A stretch of DNA of 8,840 nucleotides from Bacteroidota bacterium (GTDB taxonomy: Bacteria; Bacteroidota; Bacteroidia; Bacteroidales; UBA12481). Location: NCBI GenBank assembly GCA_030592205.1, contig JAUVKA010000141.1, positions 1-8,840 of the forward strand, given 5' to 3'. The notes below the pieces were generated by a model. That model did not search any database and was not told where the DNA came from. It saw only the letters and a program-made list of their open reading frames with translations. Position numbers and translations under genes: made by a program. Shown here in pieces: positions 1-7,907 of the stretch (position 1 is the stretch's first letter; each line of letters begins with the position of its first letter).

Positions 1-1
1 G

Positions 2-2626
2 AAGGCCCAGGAGATTGAAAATGTTTCCGTTACTTCTTTCGAAGCAGTTCTTCAGGGGCGCTCTTCAGGAGTACAGGTAACCAGCGATAATGGCCTGGCA
101 GGTGCTCCTATTACCATTAGAGTGCGGGGAACATCTTCATTATCGGCTTCATCGCAGCCACTTTATGTGATCGACGGTGTGCCAATAATTACCGGTGATT
201 ATGGTTCTGGCGGATTTGCCGATGGCACCAATGCCCTGGCCCTTATTAACCCGGCAGATATTGAATCCATTGAGATTCTTAAAGATGCTTCTGCCGCTGC
301 TATTTATGGATCAAGGTCAGCCAATGGGGTTGTTTTGATTACTACAAAAACAGGAAAAGAAGGAAAATCCCAGATTAATGCCAGCTATTATGTAGGAGCA
401 ACGGATGTAACAAATCGACTGGATCTTCTATCCGGACCAGAGTATTTGCAAATGGCTAAAATGGCCTGGGCTAATTCAGGTAATGACACAACAAAAAATT
501 ATCAGGCATTTTATGATGGATTACCATTTGGAATAACTCGTGAAATTGCTGATTCAACCAATACCGATTGGATTGATGAAATGCTTCGTCAGGGACGTGT
601 GCAGGAAGCCAATTTTAATATCTCAGGAGGAAATTCTAAAACAACATTCTTTGCAGGACTGACCTATCGGGATGATAAAGGTATATTAGTCAATAATGAT
701 TTTACCCGTACCTCGGGGAAACTGAATTTGACTCATAAAGCCAGCAAGCGTTTTACTGTGGGTGCAAATATGACCTTCTCCAATTTTAAAAACCATAGGG
801 TACAAACCGGATGGGCAGGCGGCCTTGGAACAGCACAATCCCGTTCATTGCCCATTATGCCTGTTTATAATGATGACGGAACCTATTTCGCAGCACGTTC
901 AGGTACAAATCCTTTAGCTTTTGAGGCCAATACAGAGCATGTGCAGGATGCAACATCTTTTCTTGGCAACGTATGGGGAGAATATATATTAACAGATTGG
1001 CTCTCCTTCCGCTCAGAATACTCCTTGAATAATATGTATCAGAAAGAATCCAGGTGGATTGGAACAATCACCCAGGAAAATGATTATGCTATGGATCGAC
1101 GTGTGCGGGTTGAAAACTGGTACACCAATAATTTTATAAATCTAAATAAAACCTTTAACGAGATACACGAATTAAGTGGTATACTAGGTATGTCTGTGGA
1201 AAGCAGTTATCAGCAAGACAATGAGTTCTGGTCAGAAAAAATGCCAAACCCCACCCTGCATAATCCAGGTAGTGGAACAACTAAGGGAGGTACTGCTTAT
1301 GAGGGTGGATATGGCTTCATTTCCTACTTCGCCCGCTCAAGTTATGCTTATGCAGGAAAATATCTGGCCTCGGCAAGTCTTAGGAGGGATGGATCATCAC
1401 GTTTCGGAGAAGATAACCGATTTGGATGGTTCCCTGCAGGATCCGTAGGTTGGATTTTAACGGATGAGGATTTTATGAAGGGTGTACCTGTACTGACCTT
1501 TTTGAAAATAAGGGCTTCATACGGTATTACCGGGAATGCATCAATTGGAAATTACAGCTATTTCGGATCTTATTACAGCACTCAGTATTATGGTCAGTCA
1601 GGCATAGGAACCGGAAATATCGCTAATCCCAACCTTGGCTGGGAACAAGTGAATCAGCTGGATATTGGATTTGACTGGGGAGTTTTGGATGGAAGAATTA
1701 CCGGTGGATTCGACTGGTATGACAAAAGAACTTCCGATATGCTGCTGGCAGTGAACATCCCTCAAACCAGCGGCTCTTCATCAGTTATGCAGAATGTTGG
1801 AGCCATGCTGAATACAGGTGTTGAATTTTTTATTACTTCAAACAACCTGACGGGAGATTTTAAATGGAAAACTGATCTCAATATTTCTCATAACTATAAT
1901 GAAATTCTTGATATTCAGGAACAAATTATTTCCGGTGCAGCTACCGGAGGAACTTATGGAAATAATTATGCTCAGGAAGGCCACCCAATTGGTGCATGGC
2001 GACTGGTGGAATGGCTTGGAATAGATCCGGAAACAGGTGAGGAATTGTTCATGAACCAGGAAACAGGTGAGCCAAGCAGTGAGTTCAATTATGCACGTGA
2101 TGTAATCGTGACTGGCAACCCTTACCCTGATTTCTATGGCGGTATCAACAACTCTTTCAGCTGGAAAAATTTTGATTTTAATTTCTTGTTCACTTTTGCA
2201 TACGGACAAGAAGTGTATCGAGATGATGGAAAATTCCTTGAAGGCGGTATCGACGGTAACTGGAATCAAACTACTCAGGTTCTGGATGCCTGGACCCCGG
2301 ATAATACAGATACAGATGCTCATAAATTGATGTGGCAACCCGACAACCGAAATTATAATTCAACGAGATGGCTTGAGGACGCATCATACTTACGCTTAAA
2401 AGATATTACTCTTAGTTATAACCTACCGGGCTCCTTATTGAAAAAATTTAATGTTCAATCAGCCCGAATCTATTTTAAAGGCCAAAATATGTGGACCCTG
2501 ACAAATTTCTCAGGTTGGGATCCGGAGGTGAACCGGGATCATTCTCACAACACCACTCAGGGAGTAACATATTTGAGCCCACCGCAAATTAAAACTGCCA
2601 TGGTTGGTATAAACATAACATTGTAA
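2..2626 (+). CDS. SusC/RagA-family TonB-dependent outer-membrane receptor, 5' end cut by window edge
   Basis: Outer-membrane beta-barrel that with SusD imports oligosaccharides using TonB energy. The frame is open from base 2, giving 874 visible residues. An apparent start at 122 is a GTG valine inside the conserved plug, so the true start lies left of the window. By family length (about 1000 residues or more), the signal peptide, carboxypeptidase-like domain and TonB box are missing. Visible numbering: plug motif LQGRSSGVQV at 17-26, YVIDGVPI at 55-62, and the SusC signature DIESIEILKDASAAAIYGSR starting at 86, followed by ANGVVLITTK. The barrel shows RRDGSSRFG at 461 followed by GWFPAGSVGW, and WLEDASYLRLKDITLSYNLP at 790-809. 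The reading frame is intact to TAA. The last residue is Leu, where these barrels usually end in an aromatic residue. The SusD gene starts 28 bases downstream, the standard pairing. The substrate cannot be read from the sequence; the GH65 gene downstream suggests an alpha-glucoside. Confidence 0.95.
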   Translation, partial: KAQEIENVSVTSFEAVLQGRSSGVQVTSDNGLAGAPITIRVRGTSSLSASSQPLYVIDGVPIITGDYGSGGFADGTNALALINPADIESIEILKDASAAAIYGSRSANGVVLITTKTGKEGKSQINASYYVGATDVTNRLDLLSGPEYLQMAKMAWANSGNDTTKNYQAFYDGLPFGITREIADSTNTDWIDEMLRQGRVQEANFNISGGNSKTTFFAGLTYRDDKGILVNNDFTRTSGKLNLTHKASKRFTVGANMTFSNFKNHRVQTGWAGGLGTAQSRSLPIMPVYNDDGTYFAARSGTNPLAFEANTEHVQDATSFLGNVWGEYILTDWLSFRSEYSLNNMYQKESRWIGTITQENDYAMDRRVRVENWYTNNFINLNKTFNEIHELSGILGMSVESSYQQDNEFWSEKMPNPTLHNPGSGTTKGGTAYEGGYGFISYFARSSYAYAGKYLASASLRRDGSSRFGEDNRFGWFPAGSVGWILTDEDFMKGVPVLTFLKIRASYGITGNASIGNYSYFGSYYSTQYYGQSGIGTGNIANPNLGWEQVNQLDIGFDWGVLDGRITGGFDWYDKRTSDMLLAVNIPQTSGSSSVMQNVGAMLNTGVEFFITSNNLTGDFKWKTDLNISHNYNEILDIQEQIISGAATGGTYGNNYAQEGHPIGAWRLVEWLGIDPETGEELFMNQETGEPSSEFNYARDVIVTGNPYPDFYGGINNSFSWKNFDFNFLFTFAYGQEVYRDDGKFLEGGIDGNWNQTTQVLDAWTPDNTDTDAHKLMWQPDNRNYNSTRWLEDASYLRLKDITLSYNLPGSLLKKFNVQSARIYFKGQNMWTLTNFSGWDPEVNRDHSHNTTQGVTYLSPPQIKTAMVGINITL
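2029..2071 (+). repeat. Two 13-bp direct repeats inside the SusC gene
   Basis: GGAAACAGGTGAG occurs at 2029-2041 and again at 2059-2071, exactly 30 bases apart and in the same frame. It encodes two ETGE tetrapeptides in a predicted extracellular loop region. D-x-x-T-G-E turns are common here in SusC proteins, so this is probably a repeated turn motif in the protein rather than a functional DNA element. Confidence 0.5.
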
Positions 2627-2636
2627 AATCCTGCAA

Positions 2637-2654
2637 TTGAAAATCTTGAAAATC
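2637..2654 (+). repeat. Tandem 9-bp repeat TTGAAAATC just before the SusD start
   Basis: TTGAAAATC is repeated exactly at 2637-2645 and 2646-2654, and the gene then opens with the near copy ATGAAAACA at 2655-2663. This gives three in-frame candidate starts nine bases apart: TTG, TTG and ATG. The unit may be a small slippage-type duplication of the start region. Confidence 0.7.
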
Positions 2655-3986
2655 ATGAAAACATTAAAATACATTTCAACTTTAGCTTTCGCAGGATTAA
2701 TTTTGTTTACATCATGCGATAAAGTACTTGACATTCAGCCTAAAATGGATCTGTCGGATAAAACTGCCCTATCCACAACTTTTGGTTTGCAGGCTGCGAT
2801 TATTGGAGCCTACGACCGCTTACAGGGCGGAGACCTATACGGAGGCCGATTATGGGTAGCCGGGGATATGATTGCCGGGACTGTTAAGATCTCGGGGGAA
2901 CAGAATACAGTTTATGAAGAGCTCCAGATGCTCAATAAAACCATGTCGGCTGATAATCGGATTACTACCTCATTATGGCAAAATGCTTATTTTACCATTA
3001 ACCTGGTGAATTCAGTTATTCAGGAAATTCCTAATGTGGATGACACCGATATAGAAGAAGCAAAAGATCGTTTGGAAGGTGTAGCATTATTCATCAGGGC
3101 TATGCTTTATTTTGATATGGTGCGCTATCTGGGTAATCCAAATACAGGTGAGGGAGTACCATATATTACCGAGCCCACTACGATTGATTATAAGCCAGCA
3201 AGGGACAATATCGAAACCTGCTACCAGAATATTATTGCAGACCTGGAACGTGCCATGACTCTACTTCCGGCTTCTAATAAAGACCGTGCAACTGATATTG
3301 CAGCTGAAGCCCTTTTAGCCAGGGTACTGTTTTATCAGGGTGATTATGCTAAGGCCGAACAAACCTGTACTAATGTGATCGATAACTTCTCCGGCGGCCT
3401 TGAGGAACTAATTATTGACAACTACTCCTCCACCAAATCCAAAGAGATGATATTCGGTTTAATGAGTACTGAAACAGACGCATCTGTAGGTACCCTGAAT
3501 GGATACTATAGATTTAAGTCATCCGGAAAATTCAGTCCTTCAAATGATTTCATTCAGCTGGTAGCTTCCGAAACAGGTGCGGGAGATAATCGTGTAAAAC
3601 AATTGTATGCTAATTATGAAGGTAAATTTTTCACCAAAAAATTTGATGACCGGTATATGAATGTTCCACTGATCCGCTTGTCGGAGATGTACATTACACG
3701 GGCAGAGTGCCGCCTGATACTGGATCCTGGCGATGCGGACGGAGGCAGTCTGGCTGACCTCACGGTCATTCGCGACAGAGCAGGTTTACCTAAATTTTCA
3801 AAATCCAGTTCCACTGCAATCCTGATTCAAAGGATTAAGGAACTTGCTTATGAAGGTGATTATCTGCATAATATGAGAAGGCTCAAAAGGGATGTTGCAG
3901 GCTTACCCTGGAATGACATCAAGCTGGTATATAAGCTTCCACAAAGAGAGTTGGATGTAAATCCCAACCTCACTCAGAATGAATAG
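2655..3986 (+). CDS. SusD/RagB-family surface glycan-binding lipoprotein
   Basis: Cell-surface lipoprotein expected to cap the SusC barrel and bind the incoming oligosaccharide. I chose ATG 2655 over in-frame TTG codons at 2637 and 2646 because it gives a compact lipoprotein signal: MKTLKY, a hydrophobic stretch, then lipobox LFTSC with the lipidated Cys at residue 21. CDKVLD follows; acidic residues near the Cys resemble Bacteroidota surface-export signals. The protein has 443 residues, shorter than the roughly 550 of the classic starch SusD. An N-terminal SusD-like helical region contains a TPR-like stretch (AEALLARVLFYQGDYAKAE). The C-terminal RagB/SusD region shows VPLIRLSEMYITRAE, then VIRDRAGLP, ELAYEGDYLHNMRRLKRD and the typical ending LPQRELDVNPNLTQNE, so the 3' end is complete. 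It is co-oriented with and closely follows the SusC gene. Ligand specificity cannot be inferred. Confidence 0.95.
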   Translation: MKTLKYISTLAFAGLILFTSCDKVLDIQPKMDLSDKTALSTTFGLQAAIIGAYDRLQGGDLYGGRLWVAGDMIAGTVKISGEQNTVYEELQMLNKTMSADNRITTSLWQNAYFTINLVNSVIQEIPNVDDTDIEEAKDRLEGVALFIRAMLYFDMVRYLGNPNTGEGVPYITEPTTIDYKPARDNIETCYQNIIADLERAMTLLPASNKDRATDIAAEALLARVLFYQGDYAKAEQTCTNVIDNFSGGLEELIIDNYSSTKSKEMIFGLMSTETDASVGTLNGYYRFKSSGKFSPSNDFIQLVASETGAGDNRVKQLYANYEGKFFTKKFDDRYMNVPLIRLSEMYITRAECRLILDPGDADGGSLADLTVIRDRAGLPKFSKSSSTAILIQRIKELAYEGDYLHNMRRLKRDVAGLPWNDIKLVYKLPQRELDVNPNLTQNE

Positions 3987-4005
3987 GTTTTAGTTTAAAC
4001 TGTTA

Positions 4006-4044
4006 AGGGCTTGTCATGATTCTTTTGGAATTGTGACAGGCTCT
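4006..4044 (+). promoter_or_regulatory. 17-bp intergenic RNA hairpin between susD-like and MFS genes
   Basis: The arms 4006-4022 (AGGGCTTGTCATGATTC) and 4028-4044 (GAATTGTGACAGGCTCT) pair over all 17 positions as RNA, with four G-U pairs and a five-base loop TTTTG. The run that follows (ATAATTCTTG) is not a T-tract, so this is a poor intrinsic terminator. It may be an RNA processing or stability element, or a partial terminator, that lowers expression of the transporter and phosphorylase genes relative to the SusC/SusD pair. That role is inference. Confidence 0.6.
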
Positions 4045-4058
4045 ATAATTCTTGTCAT
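4033..4058 (+). promoter_or_regulatory. Alternative hairpin abutting the MFS start codon
   Basis: Bases 4033-4040 (GTGACAGG) can pair with 4051-4058 (CTTGTCAT) over 8 bp including two G-U pairs, with a 10-base loop. The second arm ends directly before the ATG at 4059. CTTGTCAT is an exact repeat of 4010-4017, which lies in the 5' arm of the larger hairpin. The two folds share one arm and exclude each other. On length alone the larger hairpin should be more stable. A switch role is speculative. Confidence 0.35.
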
Positions 4059-5561
4059 ATGACTAAAAAACCCCGATTAAGTTTCTGGCAGATCTGGAAC
4101 ATGAGTTTTGGCTTTCTGGGCATCCAAATGGGATTTGCCCTTCAAAATGCCAATGTCAGTCGAATTTTTGAAACCCTGGGTGCCAGTATTGAAAACATAC
4201 CCATCCTTTGGATTGCTGCTCCTGTAACAGGACTGATTGTACAACCGATAATTGGTCATTACAGTGATAAAACCTGGAACAGATTAGGCCGGCGCAGGCC
4301 ATTTTTCCTGGTTGGTGCAATAATTGCTTCCATTGCCTTGATTTTCATGCCTAATTCACCTGCATTATGGGTGGCTGCAGGGATGCTATGGATCATGGAT
4401 GCCTCCATAAATGTTTCTATGGAACCTTTTCGGGCCTTTGTTGGAGACAATCTCCCATCCGAGCAGCGGACCAAGGGCTTTGCAATGCAAAGCTTTTTCA
4501 TCGGTACAGGAGCTGTTGTAGCCTCCTTGTTGCCTTATATTTTCACCAATTGGTTTGGAATAAATAATACTGCCCCGGAAGGTGTAATTCCACCATCGGT
4601 AAAATGGTCCTTTTATGCAGGTGCTGCTGTATTTTTCATTGCTGTTCTATGGACGGTGATTAGATCTAAAGAATATTCACCTGAAGAACTTGCCGGTTTT
4701 GCTGAAGAAAGTGAGCTTGAGATAAAAGAAAAGAACAAATTAAGTTTAGTCCCTTTTGGAAAATTTTTCAGAAGTGGGATTATATGGACATTAACAGGAA
4801 TTGTAATTGCTGCACTGATCTACTTCATTAAACTTGAAAAAGAACTATATATCCTTGGTCTGGGTATACTCGGCTATGGCCTTCTTCAGTTGATAGCAGG
4901 CTTATTTATCAAATCTGAAAAGAGTAATGGATTAACTGAAATCCTTAGTGATTTGAGAAATATGCCGAAAACTATGGGGCAACTTTCAATTGTTCAATTT
5001 TTTTCCTGGCTGGCCTTATTTTCAATGTGGATTTATTCCACAGCTGCTGTTACCTCACATATTTTTGGAACTGATGATCCAACTTCACTTAGTTACAACA
5101 AAGGTGCCGACTGGGTGGGCGTTATGTTTGCCGTATATAATGGAGTTGCAGCTCTGGTTGCCTTTTTATTGCCTGTTCTCGCAAAATACACATCCCGCAA
5201 GATTACTCATGCTATTGCCCTTGTTGCCGGCGGGATTGGTCTTTGCAGTGTTATCTTAATTAAAGACCCTAACCTCCTGTTCCTGCCATTTATTGGAGTT
5301 GGGATTGCCTGGGCCAGTATACTATCAATGCCGTATGCAATTCTTACCGGCTCGCTGCCTCAAAACAGGATGGGAACCTACATGGGTATTTTTAATTTCT
5401 TTATTGTCATCCCACAGATTCTTGCAGCCACTATACTTGGATTTTTAACTGCAAATGTATTTGGCGGAAAAGCAATTTACGCTTTGATCTTTGGAGGGAT
5501 ATCAATGTTCATTGCAGCTGTTTCTGTTTTGTTTGTTTATGACAAGGATGATTTGAAATAA
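4059..5561 (+). CDS. SLC45/GPH-like major facilitator sugar permease, probable maltose transporter
   Basis: Inner-membrane permease, expected to be a proton-coupled sugar symporter, of 500 residues. ATG 4059 is chosen because MTKKPRLSFWQIWNMSFGF is the usual N-terminus before the first helix. The loop after helix 2 carries GHYSDKTWNRLGRRRPF (66-82), the signature of sucrose/maltose carriers of the SLC45 type. Helix 4 carries MDASINVSMEPFRAFVGD (113-130). The second half has QFFSWLALFSMWIY (313-326) and SMPYAILTGSLPQNRMGTYM starting at 423, then GIFNFFIVIPQI, all family hallmarks. Hydrophobicity suggests the usual 12 helices plus two extra segments at about 240-258 and 263-285, in the loop between the halves. 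The GH65 gene begins 9 bases after the stop, so the two are very likely co-transcribed. Maltose is the likely substrate from this pairing; other alpha-disaccharides are possible. Confidence 0.88.
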   Translation: MTKKPRLSFWQIWNMSFGFLGIQMGFALQNANVSRIFETLGASIENIPILWIAAPVTGLIVQPIIGHYSDKTWNRLGRRRPFFLVGAIIASIALIFMPNSPALWVAAGMLWIMDASINVSMEPFRAFVGDNLPSEQRTKGFAMQSFFIGTGAVVASLLPYIFTNWFGINNTAPEGVIPPSVKWSFYAGAAVFFIAVLWTVIRSKEYSPEELAGFAEESELEIKEKNKLSLVPFGKFFRSGIIWTLTGIVIAALIYFIKLEKELYILGLGILGYGLLQLIAGLFIKSEKSNGLTEILSDLRNMPKTMGQLSIVQFFSWLALFSMWIYSTAAVTSHIFGTDDPTSLSYNKGADWVGVMFAVYNGVAALVAFLLPVLAKYTSRKITHAIALVAGGIGLCSVILIKDPNLLFLPFIGVGIAWASILSMPYAILTGSLPQNRMGTYMGIFNFFIVIPQILAATILGFLTANVFGGKAIYALIFGGISMFIAAVSVLFVYDKDDLK

Positions 5562-5570
5562 CAAAACTTC

Positions 5571-7862
5571 ATGAGAAGATACCTAACAGAGCATCCCTGG
5601 AAGATTATTGAAGAAGGGTTCGATCCTGAGCGACAGAAGAGTTCTGAATCTCTTTTCAGTTTAGGAAATGGACACATGGGACAAAGGGCTAATTTTGAAG
5701 AGACTTATTCAGGACAAAGCCTTCAGGGACATTATATTGCAGGTATATATTATCCTGATAAAACCAGGGTCGGCTGGTGGAAAAATGGATATCCGGAATA
5801 TTTTGCGAAAGTTCTTAATGCTCCTTCCTGGATTGGTCTGAAAATCACTTTGAACGACCAGGTTTTAGATCTAAATTTATTAAATATCAGGAGTTTTAAC
5901 AGGACTCTTGACATGCATGAGGGTGTATTGTACCGTTCATTTGAAGTGGAATTTGGAGGGGGAGAGATCGTTAAGGTATCAACAGAAAGATTTCTGAGTA
6001 TTGCACGACAGGAACTGGGATGTATCAATTATTCTCTTAAGCTGTTACGTGGTACAGGAAACTGCACTGTTGAATTCTATCTCGACGGAGATATCCGGAA
6101 TGAAGATGCCAATTATGATGAAAAATTCTGGGAGCCTGTTGGAGCTCAAACAGAGGGTTCATTTGGCGTACTCACTTCAAAAACTAAAAAGACAGGTTTT
6201 GTGGTTTCCACTGGTATGTCCACGAAAGTTCTACTTAATCATCAGCTTGTTGATATTGCTCCCACAAAAGGAATAAACAAAAATCGAATTAGTCTGAGCT
6301 ACCGGTTAGATCTTAATGAATCAGACACGATGAGCCTGGTTAAGCTGGCCTCCGTCTTTACATCTCGCGATCATCCCATCGACAAACTTTCCGACCTGGC
6401 ATTAGACATGTGTAAGAAAGCCAATGTCATTGGATACGCAGAATTAAAAAACGAACAAGTTTTGGCTTGGGCTGAAAAATGGAAAACCAGTGATATTGTT
6501 ATCGAAGGAGATGTATCAGCACAACAAGGAATAAGGTTTTCTGTATTTCAATTGAATCAAACATATTCAGGACATGATCCCAGGTTAAATATCGGTCCAA
6601 AAGGTTTTACCGGTGAAAAATATGGAGGAAGCACCTATTGGGATACTGAAGCCTATTGTCTTCCATTTTTCTTAAATACAGCAGGCCCCGACATAGCAAA
6701 GAACCTTCTCATATACAGATATAAACATCTTGAAAAAGCTATTGAAAACGCAGCGAAATTAGGATTCAGAAATGGGGCGGCCTTGTTTCCCATGGTGACG
6801 ATGGATGGTGAGGAGTGTCATAATGAGTGGGAAATAACCTTCGAGGAAATTCACAGGAATGGTGCCATAGTCTATGCTATATACAATTATATCAAGCATA
6901 CCAATGATATTCAGTATATGGATGATTATGGGCTTGAAGTAGTTATTGCAGTAGCACGTTTTTGGGTTCAAAGGGCACATCTATCTCAAGAAAAGGGGAA
7001 ATTTGTAATTCTGGGCGTAACCGGGCCTAATGAATATGAAAATAACGTCAACAACAATTGGTACACCAATTATATTGCTGCCTGGTCCCTCACCTATGCA
7101 GTAGAAAATCTGGAGCTGCTAAAGGAAAGAAATTTTGCCAGATATCAGGAGTTATCTGATCAGCTACAACTTCAATTACCAAAAGAACCCAATTCATGGG
7201 CCGAAGTGGCTCAACAAATGTATTTACCAGAGAACAAGAAATTGGGTGTTTTTGTTCAGCAAGAAGGATATATGGATAAGGAGCAAATAATGGCTGCTGA
7301 TCTCCCTGAAAGTGACAGGCCAATTAACCAAAACTGGTCGTGGGATCGTATTCTTCGCTCATGCTTCATAAAGCAGGCCGATGTTCTTCAGGGTCTTTAC
7401 TTCTTTGAAGACCATTTCGACCTGGAAACACTCCGCAGAAATTTTGAATTCTATGAGCCCAGAACAGTTCATGAATCTTCATTATCTCCCAGTATTCACG
7501 TAATTCTGGCAAGTAAATTGGGAATGAAAGAAAAGGCATATGAACTCTACCATCGTACAGCAAGGTTAGATCTCGACGATTATAATAATGAGGTACATGA
7601 AGGCTGCCATACAACCAGCATGGCAGGCTCGTGGCTGGCAGTTGTGGAAGGGTTTGGGGGAATGCGAATAATTAATAGTCGATTGCATTTCAACCCTTCA
7701 CTCCCAGACTTATGGGAATCATTGAAATTCATCATACGATTCAGAAGCCGGATAATCGGCATGACAATCCAAACAAACGATACTACTATTGAACTACTTG
7801 AAGGTGAGTCAATTTCAGTCTTCCTGAAAGGCAAAGAAGTTTCCTTATCAGAAAGTAGATAG
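5571..7862 (+). CDS. GH65 glycoside phosphorylase, probable maltose phosphorylase (EC 2.4.1.8)
   Basis: Cytoplasmic inverting phosphorylase: maltose plus phosphate gives beta-D-glucose 1-phosphate plus glucose. It has 763 residues, the normal family length, and no signal peptide. An N-terminal beta-sandwich (about 1-270) includes DKTRVGWWKNGYPEYF (63-78). The (alpha/alpha)6 barrel carries the sugar-site motif YWDTEAY (W357, D358) and the catalytic acid Glu488 in TGPNEYENNVNNNWYTN. K601 and Q602 are conserved, and the phosphate-site motif HESSLSP spans 634-640. His680 in EGCHTTSMAGSW is the probable phosphate-contacting histidine. The loop HNEWEITFE (417-425) corresponds to the nine-residue loop 3 (His413-Glu421 in lactobacillus maltose phosphorylase) known to control acceptor choice, and it looks like the maltose type rather than kojibiose or trehalose. 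A short C-terminal beta region ends the protein. No catalytic residue is missing. It is the last gene of the operon; no beta-phosphoglucomutase follows. Family assignment is very sure, substrate moderately sure. Confidence 0.9.
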   Translation: MRRYLTEHPWKIIEEGFDPERQKSSESLFSLGNGHMGQRANFEETYSGQSLQGHYIAGIYYPDKTRVGWWKNGYPEYFAKVLNAPSWIGLKITLNDQVLDLNLLNIRSFNRTLDMHEGVLYRSFEVEFGGGEIVKVSTERFLSIARQELGCINYSLKLLRGTGNCTVEFYLDGDIRNEDANYDEKFWEPVGAQTEGSFGVLTSKTKKTGFVVSTGMSTKVLLNHQLVDIAPTKGINKNRISLSYRLDLNESDTMSLVKLASVFTSRDHPIDKLSDLALDMCKKANVIGYAELKNEQVLAWAEKWKTSDIVIEGDVSAQQGIRFSVFQLNQTYSGHDPRLNIGPKGFTGEKYGGSTYWDTEAYCLPFFLNTAGPDIAKNLLIYRYKHLEKAIENAAKLGFRNGAALFPMVTMDGEECHNEWEITFEEIHRNGAIVYAIYNYIKHTNDIQYMDDYGLEVVIAVARFWVQRAHLSQEKGKFVILGVTGPNEYENNVNNNWYTNYIAAWSLTYAVENLELLKERNFARYQELSDQLQLQLPKEPNSWAEVAQQMYLPENKKLGVFVQQEGYMDKEQIMAADLPESDRPINQNWSWDRILRSCFIKQADVLQGLYFFEDHFDLETLRRNFEFYEPRTVHESSLSPSIHVILASKLGMKEKAYELYHRTARLDLDDYNNEVHEGCHTTSMAGSWLAVVEGFGGMRIINSRLHFNPSLPDLWESLKFIIRFRSRIIGMTIQTNDTTIELLEGESISVFLKGKEVSLSESR

Positions 7863-7876
7863 TATATACGCTATCC

Positions 7877-7907
7877 TTCCCTGGAGCGAAACATAGAACC
7901 CCGGGAA
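7877..7907. terminator. Weak hairpin between convergent genes, possible bidirectional terminator
   Basis: TTCCCTGG at 7877-7884 faces CCCGGGAA at 7900-7907. Five outer and two inner pairs form around one T-C mismatch, with a 15-base loop. It sits in the 56-base gap between the two convergent stop codons, where a shared terminator would be expected. Neither side has a strong T-run (TTATATCTTG to the right), so the call rests mainly on position. Confidence 0.25.

Noticed and set aside
122..124. GTG as the start codon of the SusC gene
   Set aside because: The frame stays open to base 2 and encodes conserved plug sequence (LQGRSSGVQV) upstream, so this GTG is an internal valine.
2029..2071. 13-bp direct repeat as a mobile-element or recombination signature
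   Set aside because: It encodes the repeated ETGE turn of a SusC loop in frame, with no other sign of insertion or transfer.
1838..2338. 166-codon minus-strand open frame
   Set aside because: It lies wholly inside the SusC gene on the opposite strand, has no recognisable domain, and the plus-strand protein is clearly conserved.
4024..4054. Possible Bacteroidota promoter (TTTG at 4024-4027, TATAAT at 4044-4049) before the MFS gene
   Set aside because: The -7 consensus TAnnTTTG is not matched, the spacing is off, and transcription would start almost on the ATG. The elements also lie within the hairpin.
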